The notes under the pieces: generated by a model
Told to the model about the DNA's origin: nothing
What the model saw: the letters and a program-made list of their open reading frames with translations, nothing else
The model's database searches: none
Source: JBDTCS01 sp039923455
GTDB lineage: Bacteria; Bacteroidota; Ignavibacteria; Palsa-1295
Direction of reading: 5' to 3'
Assembly: GCA_039923455.1 (NCBI GenBank)
Contig: JBDTCS010000103.1
Coordinates: 1 to 37,538 of the forward strand
DNA: 37,538 bases
Part shown: positions 7,787 through 14,081 of the stretch, one piece after another
Layout: each line of letters begins with the position of its first letter
Position numbering within the stretch: position 1 is the stretch's first letter
Translations under genes and position numbers: made by a program

Positions 7787-8233
7787 ATGCAAATGGATAG
7801 GGAGAAAAGTATAACACTCGCTGCCGACTACAGCGTGCTGAAGGAATTGCGTGAATTCGTTTCGGATATTGGCCGCCTCGCGGGGCTAGACGACGCCGAA
7901 CTTGACGCGCTCTCGCTCGCTGTTGACGAAGCGGCAACGAATATTATTTCGCATACGGCGCCTGACGCGCCGCATAAATTTTCTTGCACGTGCTCGGCGC
8001 ATATTCCGGAACATGAGCTCGTCTGCAAGCTATCGTATGATGCCGAGGACCTCTTTGCGCCGATCGAGCCGCCTAGCACGGCAGATATCCAAAACCGCGT
8101 CCAATCGATGAAACGTGGGGGCCTTGGAGTGTATCTGATGCACACCCTCGTCGATGAAGTGGACTACCGCCGGGAAGGCATTCAGAACGTCATCTGCCTT
8201 GTCAAACGTGTTCACGATGATTCGGGCGAATAA
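7787..8233 (+). CDS. Anti-sigma regulatory factor, serine kinase (RsbW-like HATPase)
   Basis: A 148-residue GHKL-ATPase-fold protein from ATG 7787; the frame extends five codons further to a TTG, and ATG 7793 is also possible. The N-box is DEAATNI with E48 and N52. A degenerate G1 box (DAEDLFAP) and the glycine-rich G2 box GGLGVYLM follow. The family binds ATP, phosphorylates the STAS antagonist and holds a sigma factor or other output protein. No sigma-B/F-type gene is visible here. The ECF sigma factor at 9459 belongs to another family and has its own anti-sigma candidate. The target is therefore unknown. Confidence 0.9.
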   Translation: MQMDREKSITLAADYSVLKELREFVSDIGRLAGLDDAELDALSLAVDEAATNIISHTAPDAPHKFSCTCSAHIPEHELVCKLSYDAEDLFAPIEPPSTADIQNRVQSMKRGGLGVYLMHTLVDEVDYRREGIQNVICLVKRVHDDSGE

Positions 8234-8268
8234 AACTGGACCAAAATAAAGGAGCGGAATGTGCACTC

Positions 8269-8302
8269 TTGGCCGCCGAATCCCTTAAATATGTTATATT
8301 TG
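8269..8302 (+). promoter_or_regulatory. Bacteroidota-type promoter for the ferredoxin gene
   Basis: TTG at 8269-8271 and TATATTTG at 8295-8302 are 23 bases apart, matching the -33/-7 arrangement of the Bacteroidota primary sigma factor. Transcription would start near 8309 and leave an untranslated leader of about 145 bases before the GTG at 8454. In that leader, GATCGGCCA occurs twice, within about 8378-8408. Confidence 0.6.
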
Positions 8303-8453
8303 AAGTGTATTATTGCTACAACTCGCTCCGGAGGCATTCGCTAGATCCTGTTGGTGTTGAGTTGGCTTTTCCGACTTGATCGGCCAAAACCGCTTAAGAT
8401 CGGCCAGAAACAAGTGTTCGATTTCCACTTTCTGAATTTAAACCTGAGAAGCT

Positions 8454-9149
8454 GTGTCACACGACAATACGGGAAAGAGCAGTTTGCAAGTCCATGAGGA
8501 ACACATGGGAGTCGCCCCTTTTGAGCGTTGGCTGTTTGGCCAACAAGGTGGTACGCCTATACCTGTTCCGACTCTTCCAAAAAAAGTAGCGCACGACACA
8601 CATGCGCTCAGTCCGGAAGTTGCAAGTCTTTTTAAAACGGGCGAAGCTGCTACGACGGACGCAGAGCTCCAAGCGATCCTAAAAGAACGCTCGGGTCACG
8701 CTACGGATCAAAAGATCGATGTACCGGCTGGTTTTGCACCGGTCACCTTTGTCGAGGCAGACACGATCCTGATTGCTCCGATAGGTGCGAATCTTCGCAG
8801 ACTTTTCCTCGACAACAATATTCCGCTATACTCTGATATGGCGAAGGTGCTCAATTGCCACGGACTTGGGCTTTGCACGACGTGCAGAGTCGCCGTCGAT
8901 CCCAATGATGGGGTCACCCCTCCGACTGCAATGGAGAAAGTACATCTCATTCGTGATAATCCGAAATACCGTTTGAGCTGTCAGTGCGAAGTGACCGGAC
9001 CGGTTACCGTCAGCACGAAACCTGCGCGCGAATACGGGAGAGCGTTTGAGAATCTGGTGCGTAACAGTGCGCTCTTGGGCGTCTTCTCAATCATCATGCT
9101 CGCGATCTTGTTGGTGATGGGCTTTGATGTCGTGGGAAGCTGGTTCTAA
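8454..9149 (+). CDS. Membrane-anchored [2Fe-2S] ferredoxin
   Basis: A 231-residue protein. Residues about 93-190 form a plant/adrenodoxin-type ferredoxin domain with cluster ligands C135, C141 and C144 (C-x5-C-x2-C) and a fourth from C176 or C178. The first 90 residues are a polar, proline-rich extension with no recognised domain. A single hydrophobic helix at about 205-228 ends the protein, leaving the ferredoxin domain anchored to the inner membrane from its C-terminus. The start is GTG 8454 with GAGAA just upstream. It has its own promoter and a terminator-like hairpin behind it. The redox partner is unknown; anchoring suggests delivery of electrons to a membrane enzyme. Confidence 0.82.
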   Translation: MSHDNTGKSSLQVHEEHMGVAPFERWLFGQQGGTPIPVPTLPKKVAHDTHALSPEVASLFKTGEAATTDAELQAILKERSGHATDQKIDVPAGFAPVTFVEADTILIAPIGANLRRLFLDNNIPLYSDMAKVLNCHGLGLCTTCRVAVDPNDGVTPPTAMEKVHLIRDNPKYRLSCQCEVTGPVTVSTKPAREYGRAFENLVRNSALLGVFSIIMLAILLVMGFDVVGSWF

Positions 9150-9158
9150 GATTCGCTT

Positions 9159-9187
9159 TTTCGCAGTGTGATCTGCAAATAGATTTT
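9159..9187 (+). promoter_or_regulatory. Possible promoter for the tRNA gene
   Basis: TTTC at 9159-9162 and TAGATTTT at 9180-9187 are 17 bases apart and each differs from the Bacteroidota -33/-7 consensus (TTTG / TAnnTTTG) at one base. Start of transcription would fall near 9194, inside the hairpin that precedes the tRNA. It is the only candidate between the ferredoxin stop and the tRNA. Confidence 0.3.
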
Positions 9188-9191
9188 CTCC

Positions 9192-9225
9192 GAGCGCTTA
9201 GTGAAGACTAAGCGCTCCTATTTTT
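9192..9225 (+). terminator. Terminator-like hairpin directly abutting the tRNA
   Basis: A perfect 11-base-pair stem (GAGCGCTTAGT, 9192-9202, pairing with 9207-9217) with a GAAG loop is followed by CTATTTTT ending at 9225. By form it is an intrinsic terminator for the ferredoxin transcript. The T-run ends exactly where the tRNA begins, so it may instead be part of a tRNA leader. Confidence 0.75.
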
Positions 9226-9302
9226 GGCCTCGTAGTTCAGTTGGATAGAACATCAGTTTCCTAAACTGGGTGTCGCAGGTTCGAGTCCTGCCGAGGCCAC
9301 CA
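9226..9302 (+). tRNA. tRNA-Arg (anticodon CCT)
   Basis: The cloverleaf folds completely. The acceptor stem GGCCTCG (9226-9232) pairs with CGAGGCC (9292-9298). The D-arm is GTTC/GAAC. The anticodon stem TCAGT/ACTGG holds the loop TTCCTAA with anticodon CCT at 9260-9262. The T-arm is GCAGG/CCTGC with loop TTCGAGT. The discriminator base is A and the CCA end is encoded (9300-9302). It would read AGG arginine codons. Confidence 0.97.
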
Positions 9303-9458
9303 TACTTCATTCGGCCCCTCTTATCTTCCCTTCGCGTGCAGTCACTTGTCTCCGGGCAAAAGCTAATTTGCGTCTACTTGTGATTCTACTGCCCGGTTCA
9401 GTGTCTATGTTGTTGTGCAAAGGCACACAAGACTGCCGTCAAGCAATTAATACGAAGC

Positions 9459-10136
9459 GTGAGTATAGCGTCGAGATCAGGGAAGCCACAAGTTGAACAG
9501 GAGGACATCCTCGCATTTATGCGAGGAGAGATGGCCGGATTTCAACTCGTGTATGCCGGCTACCGGCAAAAAGTATTGGCGTATTGCCTCTACTTCATGG
9601 GCGATCATTCGCTCGCCGAGGATGCATTTCAAGAGGTCTTTATTCGGGTGTATACAAGACGTGAACAACTTCGCGAACCGAATGCTCTGACGACATGGGT
9701 GCTCTGCATTGCTCGGAGCGTATGCTTGAATATGTTGCGCACTTCAAAGTTCAAGCCGGAATTTGTTTCGATCGATGAGCGTGGAACAGATCATCCTTCC
9801 TTCGGTGTGCTTGCGAGTGGCTCGGTCGATTATGAGATCATCGATGATCAATTGCTGAAGGCACTCTCGCAGTTACCGATGATCTACCGTGATGCATTAT
9901 TGCTGAGTGAGTTTGAAGGATATAGTTACGAAGAGATCGCAGAGCTTACCGGCACGACGGCGCATAACGTCAATGTACGAGTGACACGAGCAAAACAGAA
10001 ATTGCGTGAGATACTTTTGCCGAGCGACGTTCCGCAAAAGAAGACGCGAAAGCGCACCGTCCAGAGTTTGCGCGAAGCAGTAACCAAGCGTTATTTAACA
10101 AGTCAGGAACTCCAAAACAAATTGAGGACACAATGA
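9459..10136 (+). CDS. ECF-subfamily RNA polymerase sigma factor
   Basis: A 225-residue sigma-70-family protein with only regions 2 and 4. Region 2 covers about residues 28-98 and includes the DHSLAEDAFQEVFIRVY helix. Region 4 covers about 133-188 (LSQLPMIYRDALLLSEFEGYSYEEIA) and ends in the recognition helix NVNVRVTRAKQKL. A basic C-terminal tail of about 35 residues extends past the usual end. The start is GTG 9459. The stop overlaps the start of the next gene by four bases (ATGA), so sigma and anti-sigma candidates are translationally coupled. Its targets cannot be read here, and no clear copy of a private promoter was identified upstream. Confidence 0.92.
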   Translation: MSIASRSGKPQVEQEDILAFMRGEMAGFQLVYAGYRQKVLAYCLYFMGDHSLAEDAFQEVFIRVYTRREQLREPNALTTWVLCIARSVCLNMLRTSKFKPEFVSIDERGTDHPSFGVLASGSVDYEIIDDQLLKALSQLPMIYRDALLLSEFEGYSYEEIAELTGTTAHNVNVRVTRAKQKLREILLPSDVPQKKTRKRTVQSLREAVTKRYLTSQELQNKLRTQ

Positions 10137-11392
10137 GCAATTTGTTAGAAGAGACGATCATCGCCTATTACGACAATCGACTTTCGGATGCCGAGAGTGC
10201 AGACTTGCTCCATCAGGCAAGTCGCGATTCGGAGATACGTAGGATGCTTCGAGCACATGAAGGTTTGCGGACACGTATGCAGCGTGCGAGTGCCAACGTT
10301 GTTGTCCGACCCGATCTCGAGGCAAAGTTATTCGGTAGTATCGCCGGCTTGCAGGCGATCGAGGAATCCGCAACGACGCCAATCGTTCGCGCTGCATTGT
10401 TGCATGCACCACGCTTTCGAGTGGCTGTTGGCGCCTTAGCAGTTGCAGCACTGGTGCTCATAGGTCTAAATTTTGTTGCTCCACCTAAGCAGCAAGTACG
10501 ATCGATTGCACCAGAAGATCGAGCTTTGAATGCAAACGCAGTTGGAGGAGTTGGCGAAAGCTTCGCTTCGAATCCATCGGTCACATATGACCAACGCGAT
10601 ATAGTGAAGGAGGATATTCGTCACGAGATCCACGCAGCGAGTGCGCCGATCCCTTCGGGTAACGCAAACGCGAGTAAAGCCATTGGATTCGAATCCGAAT
10701 CTCCGAGCGTCCGCGCAAAAAGCGAAGGCTCAACTGAAAAAGAACCTATCGCATATCCGGTGGAGACACTCGCACTGCGGTCCGCCGGACCAAGCACGAT
10801 CGGAGCAACTCGGAGTTTGGGCGATATGTATCAACCACTCGCCCCTGTTGCAAACACCGACCCGCATTTTGATCTCGCGATCAGCGGTGCTTCGGGCTCG
10901 ATGCTACCGTTTCGGGAACACGAGCTGCATGAGTTAGGCGGTGCACAAGCAAGTCTTGGATATTTTATTTCAAGCAAGAATCTTGTCGGATTCCGACTCT
11001 CACTCAATCGAATGCATGGGTATGTGATCGAGCCATCGAGCGGCGTTGGGCCGAAACCTGATGATGCGAAACCTGATGATGGTCAATCGAAAGTGCTGTT
11101 AGGCGAGGAAGTATTCGCGGAACATCGTGAGTGGCTCTTTCATGATCATATTCTTGCGAGTGCCGGAGTCTCCGGTGGGTTATTGCCAAACGGAAATATT
11201 TTTGGTGCCGAGATCGCTGCGAAGACACCGATCTTTGGAGAATTGCTTGGTGGGTTAGGCGTAGCATTCACTCGTGCGCACGTGGGCGCAACCACCGAGG
11301 CCGCACGAACTGTGGGTGCCGCTCCTATCACCGTGGAGGCTCGAAACACCGCAAAGGTTTTGCTCTATCTGGGCATCTCGTATTCACTTTAA
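10133..11392 (+). CDS. Single-pass anti-sigma-like protein with beta-rich extracytoplasmic domain
   Basis: A 419-residue protein coupled by ATGA overlap to the ECF sigma gene. Residues 1-95 are cytoplasmic and helical (LLEETIIAYYDNRLSDAESADLL...), in the style of anti-sigma N-termini, but without the HxxxCxxC zinc motif. One transmembrane helix lies at about 96-116. A polar, low-complexity linker follows to about residue 245. The last 170 residues alternate polar and apolar residues with many glycines (SLGYFISSKNLVGFRLSLN, LGGLGVAFTRAHVG), resembling porin-like beta strands. The likely role is to hold the sigma factor at the membrane until an envelope signal arrives. A 15-base tandem repeat lies in a loop of the C-terminal part. 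Confidence 0.72.
   Translation: MSNLLEETIIAYYDNRLSDAESADLLHQASRDSEIRRMLRAHEGLRTRMQRASANVVVRPDLEAKLFGSIAGLQAIEESATTPIVRAALLHAPRFRVAVGALAVAALVLIGLNFVAPPKQQVRSIAPEDRALNANAVGGVGESFASNPSVTYDQRDIVKEDIRHEIHAASAPIPSGNANASKAIGFESESPSVRAKSEGSTEKEPIAYPVETLALRSAGPSTIGATRSLGDMYQPLAPVANTDPHFDLAISGASGSMLPFREHELHELGGAQASLGYFISSKNLVGFRLSLNRMHGYVIEPSSGVGPKPDDAKPDDGQSKVLLGEEVFAEHREWLFHDHILASAGVSGGLLPNGNIFGAEIAAKTPIFGELLGGLGVAFTRAHVGATTEAARTVGAAPITVEARNTAKVLLYLGISYSL
11051..11080 (+). repeat. 15-base tandem repeat within the anti-sigma-like gene
   Basis: Two 15-base units (11051-11065 and 11066-11080) differ only at the first base and encode PKPDD-AKPDD. They fall between two predicted beta strands, probably a surface loop, and preserve the frame. 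Confidence 0.85.
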
Positions 11393-11412
11393 TCAAATTG
11401 ACTTTCGAATTC

Positions 11413-11604
11413 ATGAAGCGCAGACTATCAAAACTACCTCAATGCTCTGCGCTTTGCTTGCTATTGTTGCTTGCCGCTTCCGTAACGCTGATGGGTGACC
11501 GGACGTTTAATAGCACAATGAATATTTGTGCTGTGATATTAGTATGCTTGGCAGCAGGAATTTTGTTCTCTTCTCGAACTGGGGTACGCTCACGCAAGGG
11601 GTGA
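11413..11604 (+). CDS. Small two-helix membrane protein, function unknown
   Basis: A 63-residue frame from ATG 11413. Hydrophobic helices lie at about residues 12-27 and 38-55, with a basic N-terminus (MKRRLSK) and a basic C-terminus (RSRKG), consistent with both ends in the cytoplasm. It starts 20 bases after the anti-sigma-like gene and ends 24 bases before the next gene, and it is in the same direction. No family is recognised. No strong ribosome-binding site is visible. Other frames in this stretch look like noise. Confidence 0.5.
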   Translation: MKRRLSKLPQCSALCLLLLLAASVTLMGDRTFNSTMNICAVILVCLAAGILFSSRTGVRSRKG

Positions 11605-11628
11605 ACCGAACCCTTTACGAATCTACTG

Positions 11629-12741
11629 TTGAAGAACCAGCCACCGAAGGAGCTACCATCGAAAGATCAACCGCCCGGGAAGCCTCGCTCCAAACGTGTG
11701 GCCTATCTTTTCATTCTTCTTGGAGTGGCGATCGGTGGATATTATCTCCAGCGCATCTATCGTGAGACGGATATTAACAAGACGATCCTGCTTGTCACCT
11801 CGATTCCGATTCTTTCCCTACTCCTGTTTCTGATTCCCTCGTGCCTTTCAACACTTGTTGACGCGCTTGCCTGGCGCAATCTGCTTCCCCCAGCGGTAAA
11901 GCCCTCGAGCTACTGGAAGATGGTAAGATTACGCACTGCTTCTGAAGCCGTAGTATGCACCGTTCCGATGGGATCGATCCTTGCAGACCCATTGAAAATG
12001 TGGCTGCTCAAGCGCGAGTTTGGAATGAGCCTGATGAGCGGTGCCGCAAGCGTTGGGCTCCGCACTTTCCTCTTAGCCGACACGCAATCGATACTCACGC
12101 TGATTGTTTCCTTGATCGGCTTCAGCTGGCTTGCGGTTGTATCGCCTGAGATCTTGTCGGGAAATGGATACTTGAGTCTGCTTGTACTCTGCGCAGCCGG
12201 TGGGGCGATCCTGCTATACAGCTTTGTTATCACCGCGATTTGTGGCAGTTCGACAATTCCAAAATTACAAGCGAAGCTCTCGCGGATCGTTTATGCGCCT
12301 GTGCAACGCTGGCTCAAAGCTCGCGAATCGCACTTTCGAGAATTAGGCAGCGAGCTTCGAGCATTTGGTGGCACGAGATCCTACCTACTCTTTACTTCTG
12401 CTGCGCTGTATCTCTTCATGTGGTCGCTCGATGGTGTCGAGACATATCTCTTGCTTCGCATACTCGGTTTGGAGGTTACGTTCTTCCATGCCTTCGCACT
12501 CGAAGTTGTCTGCTCGTTTCTCCGATCCGTTGCATTCTTTCTTCCATCCGGTATTGGTTTGCAGGATTCTGCGTACATCGGTTTCTTGATAGCGCTCGGT
12601 CAAAAGCAGGAAGCTGCCGCCGCATTCGTTGTGATGAAGCGGGCGAGACAATTGCTCTGGATAACACTCGGATATACACTCCTCCTGATCCACAAGAGGA
12701 GAGATGGAGAGATGTTCTCGACAGTCTTAGAGAGCGCCTAA
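11629..12741 (+). CDS. Flippase-like integral membrane protein (LPG synthase TM / UPF0104 family)
   Basis: A 370-residue protein with about eight hydrophobic helices after a polar, proline-rich N-terminus (PPKELPSKDQPPGKP). The segment SILADPLKMWLLKREFGMS (about 121-139) resembles the conserved core of the lysylphosphatidylglycerol-synthase transmembrane family (pfam03706, HpnL-like), whose members move lipids or lipid-linked molecules. FLPSGIGLQDSAYIG (about 304-318) is a second family-like block. The start is assigned to TTG 11629, because an in-frame stop lies at 11602-11604 and no ATG precedes the first helix; GTG 11698 is an alternative. It is last in the run that begins with the ECF sigma factor. 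Confidence 0.72.
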   Translation: MKNQPPKELPSKDQPPGKPRSKRVAYLFILLGVAIGGYYLQRIYRETDINKTILLVTSIPILSLLLFLIPSCLSTLVDALAWRNLLPPAVKPSSYWKMVRLRTASEAVVCTVPMGSILADPLKMWLLKREFGMSLMSGAASVGLRTFLLADTQSILTLIVSLIGFSWLAVVSPEILSGNGYLSLLVLCAAGGAILLYSFVITAICGSSTIPKLQAKLSRIVYAPVQRWLKARESHFRELGSELRAFGGTRSYLLFTSAALYLFMWSLDGVETYLLLRILGLEVTFFHAFALEVVCSFLRSVAFFLPSGIGLQDSAYIGFLIALGQKQEAAAAFVVMKRARQLLWITLGYTLLLIHKRRDGEMFSTVLESA

Positions 12742-12799
12742 TACGGACTGGCAAGCAGAGATAATCGTGGGAGCCACTTCACACTTAACTTGCGAGCAC

Positions 12800-13447
12800 T
12801 CACATTCGAACAATCTTAAATCCAAACATGCCATCTTTGAGTGCTCCGTAGGTGCGCACCCAAAGCGGCAGCAACATTTCCATGCCGCGAGCGTTGGTGA
12901 TATCGCCAAGATCGATGATATCCTCCCAACCAAATTGATTCAGAAGTTCGGTTGTCTGCGATTTTGCATTGGCATCGTTGCCACATACGAACATGGTCGC
13001 GGAGCCGCTTAATTGTTTTGGATCGACCATAATAAAGCACGTAACGATATTCAGCGACTTTACTACATGCGCCTCCGGCAATGCACTCTGCACGTGTTCA
13101 CTCAAGCTATCGGTGTTCGATATTGTGAGCGATGGCGGCATTCCTTTTGAGAAATCAAGTGGGTTCGAAACATCGATAACGGTCTTACTCGCAAAATTTT
13201 TCGGACCGGCCATCGTGACCGCATCGACCGTTCCACCACCCGAAGTGCAGACGAATATAATTTCACCAAAGGTCGCAGCATCTGCGAAGGTCCCTTGCGA
13301 AGCTTTCGCTCCGGCCTCACCGACCCATGTTGCCGCTTTTTCATTGTTCGCGGTTCGCGAGCCCATCTTCACTTCATGTCCTAATTGAATAAGCTTTGTG
13401 CCGATCGTCTTTCCAACGATCCCAGTGCCTAATATTCCGATCTTCAT
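12800..13447 (-). CDS. NADP-binding oxidoreductase, F420-dependent NADP reductase family
   Basis: A 215-residue protein with an N-terminal Rossmann fold: GILGTGIVG, with the GxGxxG pattern at residues 7-12. The motif GSR at 29-31 suggests NADP(H) preference, with the arginine meeting the 2'-phosphate. The second half (SLNIVTCFIMVDP, ELLNQFGWEDIIDLGDI, ARGMEMLLPLW) follows the family of small F420H2:NADP oxidoreductases and their relatives. No F420-specific residues can be confirmed by eye, and many relatives in F420-free bacteria have unknown substrates. It has a GGAG ribosome-binding site 7-10 bases upstream of ATG 13447. It converges with the flippase-like gene and diverges from the epimerase. 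Confidence 0.82.
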   Translation of the reverse strand: MKIGILGTGIVGKTIGTKLIQLGHEVKMGSRTANNEKAATWVGEAGAKASQGTFADAATFGEIIFVCTSGGGTVDAVTMAGPKNFASKTVIDVSNPLDFSKGMPPSLTISNTDSLSEHVQSALPEAHVVKSLNIVTCFIMVDPKQLSGSATMFVCGNDANAKSQTTELLNQFGWEDIIDLGDITNARGMEMLLPLWVRTYGALKDGMFGFKIVRM

Positions 13448-13639
13448 AATTCGTACTCCAAATATTTTGAGTTATCCCGTGCCATAATAACCAGTCGCTG
13501 TGCCAAATTGTCGCATAGAGCTATGTGAGGGAAGAGACGTCCGCCTCAGACAAAAATTGTATAACGAGATATTTCTCTCGTTGAAAATGTTCTACGTTTT
13601 CGACTCAAATTCCACGAATTCCGTACAATAAGGCTAAGA

Positions 13640-14056
13640 ATGCGAATTTCCCATCTGGGTGTTGCGGTGAAGGATCTCGGTCTCTCGGAGGAGCTATTTG
13701 CAAGGCTGCTTGGGGAGAAGAAGGTACATCATGAAGCGGTTGCGAATCAATCGGTTCGCATCGCCTCGATTCCGGTTGGCGATGGATTGATCGAGCTGAC
13801 CGAAGCATCGAATCCGGATTCTGCAATAGCAAAATTTATTAGCAAGCGTGGCGAGGGGATTCATCACATCGCCTTCGAGGTCGATGATATCGTGAGCGAA
13901 CTCGCACGTGTAAAGGCTGCCGGATTTCAACTCATTGACGAAGTTCCTCGGATGGGTGCACACGGAATGCTCGTGGCGTTTCTGCATCCGAAATCAACGA
14001 ACGGAGTTCTGGTCGAACTCTGCCAATCCGTGAATCCACACGCGGGGAATAAATAA
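13640..14056 (+). CDS. mce: Methylmalonyl-CoA epimerase
   Basis: A 138-residue vicinal-oxygen-chelate protein. It interconverts (2R)- and (2S)-methylmalonyl-CoA in propionyl-CoA metabolism. Likely metal ligands are H5 (MRISHLGVAV), H76 (GEGIHHIAFEVDD) and E126 (GVLVELCQ), all at the expected spacing for the family, and the typical LIELTEA strand is present. ATG 13640 has AAGG seven to ten bases upstream. The mutase genes are not in the window. It precedes uvrC by 25 bases and is probably the first gene of a housekeeping transcript. Confidence 0.9.
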   Translation: MRISHLGVAVKDLGLSEELFARLLGEKKVHHEAVANQSVRIASIPVGDGLIELTEASNPDSAIAKFISKRGEGIHHIAFEVDDIVSELARVKAAGFQLIDEVPRMGAHGMLVAFLHPKSTNGVLVELCQSVNPHAGNK

Positions 14057-14081
14057 TTGAATTAAGAACATAGCTGGCTTC

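Noticed and set aside
9361..9400. TAATTTGCG as a promoter for the ECF sigma gene
   Set aside because: It is one base short of TAnnTTTG, and no -33 element is at the correct distance, so I did not list it as a promoter.
12240..12764. Long plus-strand frame overlapping the flippase-like gene
   Set aside because: It lies entirely inside or across the clear membrane-protein gene in another frame, and its serine/arginine/cysteine-rich translation has no domain features.
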